64,000 nt of DNA from Lobosporangium transversale (Eukaryota > Mortierellomycota > Mortierellomycetes > Mortierellales > Mortierellaceae): assembly GCF_002105155.1 (NCBI RefSeq), contig NW_019028983.1:372001-436000 (forward strand). The letters run 5' to 3'. Each line of letters opens with the position of its first letter. Positions within the stretch are counted from its first letter, which is position 1. Of the stretch, positions 46,765 to 58,875 are shown in pieces. Under the pieces are notes generated by a model. The model had not been told where the DNA came from. It searched no databases and was given only the letters and a program-made list of their open reading frames with translations. The position numbers were made by a program, and so were the translations under genes.

Positions 46765-48711
46765 ATGTTGCTATTGGTGCCTTCCAGTAAAACGGACGAC
46801 GACAGTAAGGATGATGGCTCGACAGGATCCAAAAAAGTCTTGGTTTTGTTGCCTTCAGACATTGACCTCAGCTCGAAAGTCGTCGTACCAGATACAGCTA
46901 TCACAAATATCCTTGGAGCCGATAACACATCACTTGGCAACTTCAGTAATCTTCTAGTCAAGCCTCGGTCATCCCAAGAGAGTGCATTTTTAGATATTTC
47001 TAGGTCATCCAGAGATGACTTGGGGATTTTACAACCGCTTAGGCCTATAGATCAGCCCTACTCCACCCAGTCAACTCTAAAATCACCCAGTCAAGTGCTT
47101 AATAGAGCTTGTAGGCATTCATATACAGGAGTTGGCGAGAGTGGATGTGGTACACAGCTTCGCTCCCATCAACATTTAAGCTCGCGACAATTATTATTAC
47201 ATGGATATCCCTGTCAATATCAACCTACCATAACATCTCGCGCCTTGCGAGCCGCGTTCAGGAAAGCAAGGAAGGACCAATCACCTCTATTGACTTCGAC
47301 TAGTTTCGGGACAAACTATATAATACCGGATTTATTTAATGATTCTGAAGATAGCGAGCTACCGACTTCTTTGGGACGCTATCACAATCCAAGCCAAACA
47401 CCAGACTCTGTAACAGAAGAAATGTTTAAAACAACCATTTCTCCGAGAAGTGCAATTGAATTCGGGACAAGGCTTGGAAAAGTTGACAAAGCTGCCGGTG
47501 GTAATATCGATTCTAATGACAATGGCGATATTTCTACATACAACTTGAACACGAGGACACATAGAAAAGGCCTCAGTATTGCAGTGGGGACTACAGCTGA
47601 ACACCAAACTCGCAAACCATCTGAGCTCGTGGATAAAGATGATATTCATAACAAAGGAATGCACGCAAATTCAAAGCCTGAAACGTTTGAATCAGGTGAT
47701 ACTCACACAAGCCCCGGTCCGCCAGAGTCTGTAAAGGAAATTGGTCCGGAACTGGACAGTGCGCTAGACGTTGATATGACTGCTATCCTTGGGATGGCGT
47801 CTGACTCGGAGTTAGTGATACCAGAGTTCGACGATGACTATCTGAAAGATTCAAAAAATGACTTGCCTCAATTTGAGACAAGCAGATCTCCAGTCTCAAC
47901 AATGGCAGCCTCCTCCTCATGCTCGTATCCTTTGTCTGCGACAATTGCTTACGTGCCAAACTATACTTCCCCAAAGTCCTATTCAGAAACCTCATGTTTA
48001 ACCTCCAAGGATAATGATGATGATGATCGTACGGATCCACAGATACAACCCCAGCCAATCACAATAAACATGTCTGATAATCCATCTGGCTCTGGAGAGC
48101 AGGCTCTTTCGACAAGCCAGGTAGACATGGAAAACCTCAAGAGACATCGAGAAAGCCTTAAACAAATGTCAGAGTCAACGGCGCAATCGGAAGAGTCGCT
48201 GGCCTCTTCAAAACATATTTATTTCAAGCCAACCTATCATACCCTACCGCAACGAGGCACTAGTGGACACTCTTACCAGGCTGTTATGCCTACTCATTGC
48301 AGCCAATGGGGATATAGCACCAATGCTAATAGCCCAACAGCAGCCAGCACCAATCCTTTGCAGTATTTCCCTTGGCAGTCCGTTATGGGAGGAAACGAGG
48401 GCAATCATATTTTTAGGACGCAAGAGCCGTTGGCTTCTATTCCGTCGCCAATTCTAAATAAAAGGATGGCCATGACAGTAAGCAATATTTCAAAGATAAC
48501 AGCCAATATGAGCGTACAGACTCCTCAAGAGATACAGGAATGTTACTATGCACGGAAAAATTTGCGTATACGCCAACGGCGGCGACGCAGGAGGGATTCC
48601 ACAACGGTTGGTATATCAAATAATAGTGGCTATTCGTTTCAGCATGGCCAATTTGGTCACAGCAACTACGGCAGTAGTGTTAGTAGCAGCAGTAGTAACA
48701 AGTTTCCATGA
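46765..48711 (+). CDS. unrecognised Ser/Asp-rich protein
   Basis: A single long open frame of 648 residues that I do not recognise. The N-terminus is hydrophobic then acidic (MLLLVPSSKTDDDSKDDG). The body is rich in Ser, Thr, Asp and Pro and looks largely disordered, with one short helix-prone stretch (MENLKRHRESLKQMSES). Near the C-terminus there is a strongly basic run (LRIRQRRRRRRDS), a likely nuclear localisation or nucleic-acid contact site, followed by a Gly/Ser tail. The length and codon use favour a real gene. Upstream 5' exons cannot be excluded. No function is proposed. Confidence 0.6.
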   Translation: MLLLVPSSKTDDDSKDDGSTGSKKVLVLLPSDIDLSSKVVVPDTAITNILGADNTSLGNFSNLLVKPRSSQESAFLDISRSSRDDLGILQPLRPIDQPYSTQSTLKSPSQVLNRACRHSYTGVGESGCGTQLRSHQHLSSRQLLLHGYPCQYQPTITSRALRAAFRKARKDQSPLLTSTSFGTNYIIPDLFNDSEDSELPTSLGRYHNPSQTPDSVTEEMFKTTISPRSAIEFGTRLGKVDKAAGGNIDSNDNGDISTYNLNTRTHRKGLSIAVGTTAEHQTRKPSELVDKDDIHNKGMHANSKPETFESGDTHTSPGPPESVKEIGPELDSALDVDMTAILGMASDSELVIPEFDDDYLKDSKNDLPQFETSRSPVSTMAASSSCSYPLSATIAYVPNYTSPKSYSETSCLTSKDNDDDDRTDPQIQPQPITINMSDNPSGSGEQALSTSQVDMENLKRHRESLKQMSESTAQSEESLASSKHIYFKPTYHTLPQRGTSGHSYQAVMPTHCSQWGYSTNANSPTAASTNPLQYFPWQSVMGGNEGNHIFRTQEPLASIPSPILNKRMAMTVSNISKITANMSVQTPQEIQECYYARKNLRIRQRRRRRRDSTTVGISNNSGYSFQHGQFGHSNYGSSVSSSSSNKFP

Positions 48712-49069
48712 TGAGATATATCAATCAGATGACTATTGCCTTGGAAAAGGATCTTCTGTAATTGCGCAACTGCATCTTAGGTGAGCTGCTCTATACCTTC
48801 TTCTGTTTCCGACGCAGTGCTGGGAAATTCACCGAGCTGCCCATAATAGGTACGCTTCTCCCCGCTACGCGGTCTGTTAAGGGCCCTAATCTTTTCCGCC
48901 ATACCCAGGTTCTTGTTTGCGTCTTTGTTCGCTTGCTTTAGCTGTCTGCAGGGCAATCGGACAAAATTGCGCATTTCTTCACCATTGCTATTGCTTGTAG
49001 TATTCTTTCGAGTCAATAATTTCGTCTTACATAGTCACTGATTGCCCGCTCTTTCCTCTCATTACCCTT

Positions 49070-49101
<32 letters not shown>

Positions 49102-51747
49102 CTATAGCTGAAGTGCATTAAGCAAGGATGCAAGAAGCTCTACATCTCTCAACTTCCTTGCCTAGCGATTGAGCGGAAGAATTAAACCATTTGATGCTGG
49201 AACTACCACAGCTCTTCTCGGAATAAGCTTTAAGTAGTTATTCAAGGAAGAATGGCACTATATAAACCAGAGTGATTTTTTTCTTTACCAAGCGCTATGT
49301 TTTATCACCAATTACGTTGTCTTAAGGTTTTTGATACCCACTTGGACTCAAAGAGATACCAAAGCCTAGATGGACAAAGGACTACAGAGCCACCCCATAG
49401 ATTGCTTAGTGAAGAAACCCCCCCCCCCCTGCGATATACTGGATCTGAAAGCCAACCTCAATCATCTTGAGATATATCACTGCATGCATTCGTTCGAGTT
49501 CAATAATACATTTTAATTAAACCAGAGCATTGTACCAATGCAAAGTCATTCCACCAGCACAAAGCCGTTCCTTATCAAGCCATATAAAAAAGATACAGAA
49601 TCGAATAGCTTCTGGGGCCTTTATGTATTGTGGTTCTTTCGGTAACCATTAACCATTGGCAAAGGAAAGTGCAATTCCTCGCTTGCCGTTGTCCTGTATT
49701 ATCTATTTGTCTTCCACAATACTGTTACACAAAAGACAGTACGGAATAGACTGTATGGCTTTTCTTTTAATCACAATCAATACTTAGTTCACTGGGAGGG
49801 CTAGTTTATGACTCTATGATAGCCTCAAGGACTACATTTGAAGGCCTTACAGCAATACCATAGCCCACTGTACTCAAGGTGGTAGGGCAAACCATCTCCT
49901 CGTGCCAGACCTACAGGCGCCATTACTTTGAGAGTGTCTACGCTTAACAAAGTTTCACCTATTGGCAAAACCGCTTTTGCCTGTATTAGAGGCCATTCTA
50001 CTCCTGAATAGAAGGAGCACTTACAACAGGGAGGCAGGCGAAAAGGAGAGAGGGGAGTTATATCTGGTTCAATATTCTAAACATTTCCAAGCGACAATAG
50101 ACTGGTATAGAAGTATATATTCTTTACATGTATTTGATACAATAAAAAAGTTTTCATTTAATGAGAGTTTAGTGTATTCTAAATTTGGGTTCGTGGGAAA
50201 ATCAAGCCGCGCACTGATCGAGCCGCGCGAGTTTGAGTGACTGTTAAGATTATCTGTTATCCGATCTGTGCGTAGATCTCTTTATTATTTTATTTGTAGT
50301 TCAAACTCCGGTAGTCTTGTTGTATGAAGTAGAAGAGAAGAGGATGTAGACTTCTTGCGACTACAACATCATTGAGAGAGAAAGGTGTATAATAGAAATA
50401 TTACAGCAAAAGATATAGGGAAGTAGAAAGACAGAAAAGAAAGGAAAAAAAAGAGAGGTTTGACTTTGTCTTGGGAAAAAAGGGTGGAGCGGGCTTTTTC
50501 TATTTCACATGAGATTTTAAATTGTTTATGGTTATTTTTTTATCACATCTTGGCAAAACCTCCTCGATTCTCACACACACAATTGAGCATCATCTGCATA
50601 AGCATCCATAAAAAAAAAAATTACCGGAGGCGAAGGAGAGATTCGGGCAGGATGTGACGAAGGATATTCAGTTCACCCTACTGTTGGAGATTCCGAAGAT
50701 CTATTATGATGAAAAAGTCAAAAACCGAAGCGTGGGGATCTTTCCTGAATTTGACAAGTGCATGTTGCACAGGGGTAGTTCGGTCTGCTCGTTTGGCTCG
50801 TCAGTGACTCTCTATCGTTCGCCTGACACGTCGGGGTTTCCCAAATTCGCCATCGCTGTTTTAGTACATGTACCTGTAGGAGTGGTTGAGATATAAAAAA
50901 AAAATCGTGATATCCTTCATCATACAAAATCTATACCGCTTTCTCACGGTTACAAATCCGGTCATTTCCCCATCAAGAGCAGTAACCTTGTGCCATTGAT
51001 GCTTATCAGCATGAGAAAGGCAAGCTTGACAATGTTTGGTGAACGAGAACGAGCGGCCAAAATTTAGATGGGTGGAAGAGGGGGAGCTGGAGGGACAGCG
51101 TGATCGGATAGGACTAAGATTGGATGGATGTAATAAATTGTCGTTGCCCAATGCTGACAATTTTTATTTTCTTTAGTGTATAAGGGGTGGGTCCTTATCT
51201 CGCAATAGTTTATTGAATGAACCATTGAATTAACCTACAGGGCAAGATGGAGAGGAGCCTCTTTCTCCTCTACAACATGGCGGTCACCTATTGTCAAGGA
51301 CCGATAAAGCGTCGCTTTTTTCTTTCTTTCCTTCTTTTCCTCCACTTGTCGCTTCGCCATTGCACTGTTCTTTCTCTCACGCTCCTTTCTGTTACTTCCC
51401 CACCTTCACTTTCACTCGCTGTCACTATATTCACACCTATCTGGTAATAATCCTTTTCATTTACATCTAATATAACCGGATTTCCCTCATCCACACTTTC
51501 ATTGTTTAATCGCCTTATTTGTCGAACTCCCTTTTTCTGTGGTAGTTGTGGATATAATCTGTCACCCGTTATTATCGACATCAATATCAACGTCAATCAA
51601 CTTCAGCTCTCTTTCATTCTTGGATATCATCACAATAACTTCTTTATCCATATAAAGAAGCAGTTCCACATCACCAAGTCTTCCTCAATTGTTGAGCTAA
51701 CCCACAGCTCATCTTAATATCTGCTTTACGTTCCATAGTTATAAACA
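48712..51747. other. gene-poor interval
   Basis: No convincing gene. It holds a minus-strand open stretch at 48777-49016 without a suitable start, an A tract at about 49074-49100 and a C10-11 run near 49419-49429. The last 450 bp are CT-rich and probably the promoter and leader of the CSL gene. Confidence 0.5.
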
Positions 51748-52483
51748 ATGAGACCACCTTTCCCTTCCTCAGCACAGGCGTATGCCGAATCCATTGACTC
51801 GGAGACAGCAAGTCGACACCATCCAGATGCTCGCCTCACTATTCTTCCTCTTCCTTCTCTCGCTGCACTCTATCCACTTGATGATAACCATCTTCCATCT
51901 TCATCTCTTTCGCACAACGATTCCTCTTCATCACATCGGAACGACGTTATTGCTGATTCTTCGCATCGGAACCTTCAAGTGCGCCTGCTCCACAGGAACC
52001 CGCAACAGAATAACACTCATCGTTCATATCATTCACAGCCTCCTTATCAATCTTTTGACGCACGCTTTCAGAAGTATCCTACTTCTACTCAACCCTTTTC
52101 CTCGGCTGGTAAAGCCTCGCAACTGGCTCCTCCGATGAATGATGATGGAAAGGTTGAAGAGAAGGTCTCTAAGCCAGGATGTCCAGAATATATTGGCACG
52201 GGCATGGAGTCACTTCTGAATGCGATTGAAGTTCATCCTGCTCTCTCCGCTTCTTCCCCTTCACGTTCTCCTTCACCCTCCTCCTCGGGTGGGTATCCCC
52301 ACAGTTCATCATCTTCACCGGCCTCTCCATTATCTTCGCCTCCTTGCTCAGAATTTGGTGCTGAGCATGTAAAAGCAAATGAAAGTCATTCTTCGCACGT
52401 GTCAAACACCGCCACCAATAAGGCACGCATGTCTATCAGCAATCTGCTCGATGACTCTCCTGAGGAGAGGCTACTAAAGCAGA

Positions 52484-52517
<34 letters not shown>

Positions 52518-54356
52518 ACGCTCCATCAAGGTGAAGCCTGCAATGAAAGCATCTTCTCCTACTTTCAGCACCATCGACATCAACAAGCGTAAATGGTCGA
52601 ATTTGAGCAGTGCAAACTTTGAAGAGGAGCGCAATGCAAAGATTCGCAGGTCTATTCAGGACCATGTCTCTGCTCATGCCAATCAGTCTTTGGTGGGATC
52701 TGAGAGCGAGCCCGCAACCAACTTCTTCCCTCGTCAAGTCTTTGACAGCAAAGATCCATCAGCACGCTATCAAATGACAACAATCTGCTGTTTACATGCT
52801 TCAGTAGCACAAAAGTCATATGGATCAGAGAAGCGCTTCTTGTGTCCCCCACCTATTGTCAACATTCAAGCACCTCAAGGCGACTCCAAGTCAGCTCTCA
52901 GCAGCAAACCTCAAGTAACCATGTCTGTTGTCTGTGAGTCTGGCGATAACAACAACCAACTTGGCCAACGCTCGACTTTAGAGGATGATCACACGGGGAC
53001 ATTCCGTTACTTGTATGTTACTGGCTCTGCAAAGGCAAAGTCCTTCCAGCTCAAGCTGCAAGTCTACGGTCGTGCATGTTTGCCCAACGGATTCATTTCT
53101 AACGGCTCCTCTGAGGCAGAGGAAGGTGTTATCAACACTGCAGACCTACCTGAGCCTTACGCTGTCTTTGACAGTGCACCCATTGCCATCATTTCCAAGC
53201 CATCGAAGAAAACCGCCAAGGCGCGCAATGTCTCTTCATGCATCCTCGCAGGCTCTTTGGTCTCTCTTTTCAATCGCATTAACTCACAGACAGTTCGCAC
53301 AAAGTACATGTCTGTTCAAGATGGAGAGTTCTGTGCAAAGAATTCGACTTGGTCTTCGTTCTCGATTACGATCGTCTCCAACAGCGCTGGTAATCCTAAT
53401 ACTCCTTCAACTACAAAATCTCACCATCGCCAGTCTGCGGCCCAATCCTCTGTCCCTATCACGTATGGTTCCGAGATCATCTTGACCGAGACCGCGACAG
53501 GACTGAAATCTGATCGTTTGATTGTCTGCAAGGTCGAAAACGGACGCATTCAAGAGAATGCGAGTGGTCCTATCTGCCAAATGCAAAAGGTGGCGCTTAT
53601 GTCAATGGAGCGTAGTAAGGATGGTGAACCATTGTATCTCAGCGCGGTTGGCAACGATCATCAGGTTGGACGTTACATGGATCACTCATCAAGCACCAAG
53701 ACTGTATTGAAGTACCAGCCTTCGACTATAACCGGCGGAAATATTGACATTATGAAACCTGGAAGCGACGACTTTTTGTGCTGGACTATTGTCGGGATCT
53801 GTAAGTTTACTATATGCCTATGGCAATCACTGTTCACAAGCCAATGTCATAATCATGCCTGTCTGTTTCTGCATACTAAGATAAGTTTGTTGTCTTACTG
53901 TTATGCCACATAGCTAAATTTGAGTATACATACTTCGAGTCTCTCCCTGCAGACAGCGAAAGTCATCATCCCATTACTCCTTTTCCAACGCTGATGAAGA
54001 ATCCTGTCTACAATGCTGCGTCTCACACGCTTGAGTTGGTTGTATCCAATTTTTACTCACAGATTGGCGACCAGAGAAGCGAAATGCCTATGAACGTCTG
54101 GCTTGGATCACGAGGTCCCCTTACAACACGCATCATCCGGCGAAGTGTTTCGGGAATGGAAGGCAACAATGTGGACCGTACAACGCTCTTGGTCGAGTTG
54201 CCACAGGGCAATATCGGGGCCACACCTGAGGAGAAGTCACTTTCACTGCCTTTGCTTTTTGTGCGCAACCATGATGGCATTACTTACAATTCCAGAGCCA
54301 CAGTTGTCTTTACTCGTCCCGAACATGGCGATCGCTGGTCCGTCAGTATGGCCTAA
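51748..54356 (+). CDS. CSL (CBF11/CBF12, Su(H)/RBP-J) family transcription factor
   Basis: Two exons (51748-53800 and 53914-54356) give 831 residues. The first ~250 residues are Ser/Pro-rich and end in a poly-Gln run encoded by CAG/CAA. The Rel-homology-like DNA-binding domain is recognised by ICCLHASVAQKSYGSEKRFL (about residue 350), followed by CPPP. A beta-trefoil domain comes next (residues about 490-690, with SDDFLCWTIVGI at its end), then a C-terminal IPT/TIG-type domain. CSL proteins bind GTGGGAA-type sites. Fungal members (Cbf11/Cbf12 in fission yeast) regulate cell cycle and lipid genes without Notch. The region between DNA-contact motifs has fungus-type insertions. A single intron with clean phase supports the model. 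Confidence 0.9.
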
Positions 54357-54819
54357 AGAGGGTTTAGCTAGAGAGGAAAAATTACGAGTCCATGATATGT
54401 GCGGATCAAGTGACCAACTACATCATCGACATTCAAATTTTGTATATTACAGACATGAGATAATGGCAAAACAAAGATTATATACCCTGTAACAACATCA
54501 TGAAATGCAACGAATAAAAAAGTATGCGCAGCAACACGTAATCTAATTTTTAAAATTCTGAACTATTTTTCCATCGTCACTACTGATTTTAAGTAGCTCC
54601 TGATAAAGAATAGTCCTGGAATTTTTGCTTGATAAAGAATGGTCCTTGCAATGAATAGTGAAGAGAGCACAGGCCAATCTTGCAAATAGACTATTTTATT
54701 TTTAAATGTCATGTAATGTCCATATGTCATGTTGTTTTTTGTTTCTTTCTTTATTGGAAAACAATTCTTGTCATTATTATTATTAGTCGGAAATATTATT
54801 ACACAATGTCAACGTATTC

Positions 54820-54852
<33 letters not shown>

Positions 54853-54886
54853 ATGCTTGGGTAAGAATCTTGATGAATGCCTCATA
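54357..54886. other. intergenic 3' interval
   Basis: Convergent 3' regions of the CSL and WW-protein genes, with a T29 tract at about 54822-54850. Nothing else seen. Confidence 0.5.
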
Positions 54887-55796
54887 TTAAAAACCGCCAC
54901 CAAAATCTCCACCTCCAAAATCTCCACCACCACCGAAATCTCCACCACCAAAATCGCCACCACCACTGCCGAAAAAGTCCCCACCACCACCATAGCCTCC
55001 ATCGCCCATGGCTGGGATGACATCTCCTCCATAGTAATCTCCTCCATAACCACCATGCATTCCACCGGCCATCATATTTCCTAACAATAATCCTGTGGCT
55101 CCACCTATTTGTGACAACGTATGGGTAAGCGACAGGAAAGAGAAGTCAGATGCAAATACATGAACAAGGCGTTTATTCGCCTAAAGTACAAACTTCGGTT
55201 TTCAATTTCCCTTTTACTGCTACTTGCCTGCAAGTGCGCCCATAGCAAGACCAGCGCCTGGACCCATACCACCCATTCGGTTGTATGAGTCAACATAGGG
55301 TCTATTGTATCCATTGGACTGACTGTTAGACTGTTGGCCATAACGTTGACGCTGCATCTCTTGAATCTGATGGAAACGAGCCGTCTCCTGAGCGTCGGCA
55401 GCTGGCCCATTTGGGTGCGCCCAGGTTACATGTCCTGTTTGTGGGTAAACATAGTATAACCGCTGCTTATTGGGGTCAAATTGTGAGATCCTGATTGTCA
55501 TAAGCATCATCAATCAAAAAATGTTGAGATAGAAATGTACATAAAATGACGGAAGGGTGAGAAAAAAAGAGGGGAAAGCAGGAGTAGGGTGAAAGAGAGA
55601 GTGAATAAAATGTTATTGTCAACATAAGGTGATCCTGATTAATAAGTAGAGAAAATAAAAATAAAAGTATGTATCATTACCATCCTGAAGGAAGTGTTGA
55701 AGGTGGCAGCGCTTGTTGAGGTAAGGTATATGGTTCTTGGGGAGGTCTATTGATTTTGGGCGGATTACTGATTCTTTTCGAACTTGTACAACCCAT
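54887..55796 (-). CDS. small WW-domain protein with lipidation-type N-terminus
   Basis: Three minus-strand exons (55681-55796, 55228-55490, 54887-55104) give 198 residues. It starts MGCTSSKR: Gly2 and Cys3 fit N-myristoylation plus palmitoylation, so membrane attachment is plausible. One WW domain is split by intron 1 (LPSGW|ISQFDPNKQRLYYV ... HVTWAHP) and has both signature Trp residues; WW domains bind Pro-rich ligands. A Gln/Arg helical stretch follows, then a hydrophobic Gly/Ala segment (GAGLAMGALAG, GATGLLLGNMMAGG) and a tail of GGGDFGG-type repeats. Intron 2 has a GC rather than GT donor (AG|GCAAGT), which is needed to keep the frame. Partner and role unknown. Confidence 0.85.
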
Positions 55797-56072
55797 GATT
55801 AATGAATATTTTTATTTTTGTAAGTTTTTTTTATATGAATGTGTGAAGGAGAGAAAAAAGAAGTGCTGAGACAACAAATGGCAGAAAGAGAATTTTATAC
55901 TCGCAAAAATATCTGGCCGCATGACATCACAGAGCATTCCAAAAATTGGAGTCGACCGTTGCGATGGCTCAGCCTTCCGTGACAGCCTTTTTTTTTTCTT
56001 TAACAACGAGTTTCAGCCAAGAGGCAGTGTCAATTACTAACAAATAAAAAAAGGAAAAAAAGAAAAAAAGCA

Positions 56073-57102
56073 ATGGGATACGCATCACTTGAGCCTCACC
56101 TCCCTTCATCGCATGCGCTGCTACCACCAGGAACTTATCTCTCCATTTCAGATACACAGGCATCAGATGGAAATTTCTTGTTACACCATTTCATTTCCAA
56201 CTACATTAAGGCTGATCACAATGTTGTCCTCGTGGGATTGGCTGGGATTCTAGTTCATTATACGATGGTCGGACGTAAACTGGTAAAAAAAGGAAAATCG
56301 AGCTTCAACTCAAAACAAGATTGGTCAGGGCTGGTTGATTGACAATAATGCAATTATTTACTAAAGAACACGTTTGATTGTTGTTTTCTTAGGGTGTGAA
56401 TCTGACAACAGCAAAGACAAAAGGCACCTTTTATTTTGTGGATGGACTGACACAACTCACGGACTACGCCGCACCAAACAAGGATTTTCTGATCAAGCCC
56501 ACGGAGGCCAAACAATCTGGAGAGCAACGACCAACGACATCACCATCTCAGTCAGCAACAACACCATCTTCAAGTACTTCAAGACCAACACAGAGAACAG
56601 CAACTCCAGTAGCTACAGCACCTACAGCACTTCCGGTGGTCTTGAGCTATAGCCCAAAGCTCTTAGATTTCTATAAAGTGCTTGAGGATCTCATCAAGAA
56701 TACGGTTTCAAAAAACAATGTCAAGGAGAAACAGTTATGCTTGATTCTGGACGATCTTTCAGTGTTGTTAAACTGTGGATGGCCTTGTCGAGATGTCATG
56801 GGACTCGTACGCTATCTCAAGTTGCTTGTCGCTAAGGTAAAGACAACATTGTTTCTCTTATCCGTATAGTAAATAAAGTTGAGTTACTCAATATACTCAT
56901 GATATTATTTTGTTATTTTCAGTTTAACGGAAGCTTGATCACCCTCGTACACGCAGATGCAGTACTGGCAGAGGAAGTTCCACAAGATGGTCTTGTAAAA
57001 GGAGTGTTTTATGAGGCTGACTATATCATCGATGTACGCGATCTTGACAGTGGTGGCTCAAGAGATGTTCATGGCCAGGTACTCAAAAAAGTGAAGAAAA
57101 TG

Positions 57103-57138
<36 letters not shown>

Positions 57139-57354
57139 GACAAATCTGACAAATCTGACAAAGCTGACATGTGTTGCTCTATAACCTCTAAAATCAAAAA
57201 CTAGCTTTCAATGCTACATGGTCCACGCTATCTACTTCGACAACGTGCAGGCCATGTCAAAGAAAATGACTGGCCTGCACTAACGTTGCACTACAAGATC
57301 TTGGATAATAACGTTGAAGTGTTTGCTAAAGGCTATTCATCAGGAGTTTTATAA
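56073..57354 (+). CDS. ELP6: Elongator complex protein 6
   Basis: Four exons (56073-56282, 56393-56836, 56923-57078, 57205-57354), all phase 0, give 319 residues. Elp6 forms the RecA-like Elp4-Elp5-Elp6 ring of Elongator, which modifies wobble uridines in tRNA. Family marks are SDGNFLLHHFISNYIKADH, VVLVGLAGILVHYT, GTFYFVDGLTQL, the Walker-B-like LCLILDDLSVLLNCG and the C-terminal LHYKILDNNVEVFAKGYS. A Ser/Thr/Pro-rich insert lies between strands (about residues 100-140). The last intron contains a 30-nt-plus poly(A) tract and a CTGACAAAT tandem. The start has only a short A-rich leader; the WW gene starts divergently 277 nt upstream. Confidence 0.88.
57102..57173 (+). repeat. poly(A) tract and short tandem in ELP6 intron 3
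   Basis: About 35 A in a row followed by three to four copies of a 9-nt unit (CTGACAAAT and variants). It lies within an intron, so it is not translated if splicing is as modelled. Confidence 0.75.
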
Positions 57355-57429
57355 AATCTTGAATTCAATATAATAAAATAAACATTTCTCCTTATTTTAT
57401 TTTTTTATTTTTTTGCATTAAAACTAAAA

Positions 57430-58245
57430 ATGTTCTCAACAAAGGAATGCCATGACCATAATCAACCAGGTCATGTCTGTAATCATGGAATTAGCGCTAC
57501 TGCAGAGAGTTTGGATGAGATGGATTTCAGTCGATCGATCCATGCAGCTTGCCTCAACAATAATGCCGCTCGAGTTCAAACCATCCTTTCCAAGACGATA
57601 AGAGGAGGAATTTCGCCTGCTAATGCCTTAGATCCTGCGGGGTATACAGCCTTGGTAAATAGTGATAATGCTATGCACAATGGCTACAGCTGATATTCGC
57701 TATTATTTTACGCGTCAAAATACATTCCTACTCACTTTACCAAGAAAAACCGGTCTATTCATATCTATCAGCATTATGCTAGCCGTGCGGGAAACAAGGA
57801 GATCTGCTCACTTCTCTTGAATGCAGGTGCGGATTATGATATCAAGACACCAGAGCTTGGCACCACACCGTTGATGCGCGCGATCCAGCAGAGCCACTTG
57901 GATATTGCTCGGCTTTTGGTCTCTTATGGAGCGTCTGTAGAAGCCGTCAACACAAACCAAGAAAATGTGTTTCACATATTGGCAATAGCTGCCAAGAACC
58001 GAATCAACAGTAGTAGCAATAAAGGCAACCATGAAGCCGTTGCGACTGTCAACAGGGACATGGACATGGCGCGGTGGCTCAAGATCAAGGTGAAAGACCA
58101 GTTTGGACCCGAACGACTAGCGGAAATGCTACAGGCTCGTGATCTCGGTGGTCAGACCCCTTTAGAATGTTTAAATATTTCAGATCAAAATCAGGAAGCG
58201 TTGTCTGCTCTTTCTGCTCTTTCTGCTCTTTTGACAGTCAACTAA
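57430..58245 (+). CDS. ankyrin-repeat protein, ANKRD39-like
   Basis: Two exons (57430-57654 and 57772-58245) give 232 residues. The N-terminus has a His/Cys-rich stretch (CHDHNQPGHVCNHG) followed by LDEMDFSRSIHAACLNNNA. Ankyrin repeats follow: AGYTAL|HYASRAGNKEIC across the intron, then TTPLMRAIQQSHLDIARLLV, and a partly degenerate third. This order matches ANKRD39, a small conserved protein of poorly known role. Before the stop there is a repeated ALS unit. It starts 75 nt after the ELP6 stop and ends 38 nt before the APC13 start, on the same strand. Family is likely; function is unknown. Confidence 0.82.
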
Positions 58246-58283
58246 TTTTTGCTGCGCGACACACAAATCTCTTTTTGACAACC

Positions 58284-58722
58284 ATGAGTGACAGCCAAGT
58301 TTGCCATGTACATTGGCGTGACAAGGATCTCATTAATAATGAGACCGAATGGGAAATGGAAGATTTGCCCGATGACGGTAAAAAAGAAAAAAAAAAAAAA
58401 AAAAAAAAAAAATGAAATGCCCTCTAATCATACAGAAAAAATAAAAAATACTAGTAGCCTATGCTTCTAACTTCATGTTCATGAATTATCAGATATCATG
58501 GTCCCCTTAAATGAGCAACCAGCATCCGCAGAAGAAAGCGAACAAGGTACAAAAGATCGCATGAAGACAACCAACCACAGACTAAGTAGGTTTACTTCTC
58601 AATTAACTTTTTTTTTTTTTCCTTTTAAAATAGTCTATGATCAAGAAATGCAACAGATGGAACAGAAATGGACTGATCAGGACCTACCAACAATATCTGA
58701 CACCGAAAATTCACATAATTAA
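58284..58722 (+). CDS. APC13: anaphase-promoting complex subunit 13
   Basis: Three small exons (58284-58377, 58493-58546, 58634-58722) give 78 residues. Apc13 (yeast Swm1) stabilises the TPR subunits of the APC/C, the ubiquitin ligase of mitosis. The diagnostic pattern is WEMEDLPDDDIMVPLNE, then an acidic linker, then QKWTDQDLPTI, corresponding to the conserved W..D.LP..D...PL.E and KWTD of the animal protein (74 residues). Both introns carry homopolymer tracts. The gene is easy to miss because no exon exceeds 94 nt. Its start lies 38 nt after the stop of the ankyrin gene. Confidence 0.85.
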
Positions 58723-58875
58723 ACACAGAAAAAATAAAGCTTTAATAGTAATAATAATCATTATGTTTTCATTAGGGAAGGTTCATTAATTTGAATGGTG
58801 CTATGCAAAACGGTAAAACGAAAAAATTAAATAATATGCGTAAGTCATTAAAAAAGCGATAAAAAGAGCAATCTC

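Noticed and set aside
48777..49016. Minus-strand 79-codon open frame
   Set aside because: There is no ATG near its start, a stop lies directly upstream and no exon partner is visible; the only internal ATG would give a 65-residue protein without known motifs.
50654..51160. Opposing short frames near 50.7-51.1 kb as a gene
   Set aside because: Neither strand shows a motif, splice-consistent partner or conserved composition.
53801..53913. Read-through end of the CSL frame at about 53913
   Set aside because: It is the translation of an intron; splicing 53800 to 53914 gives the conserved C-terminal domain in frame.
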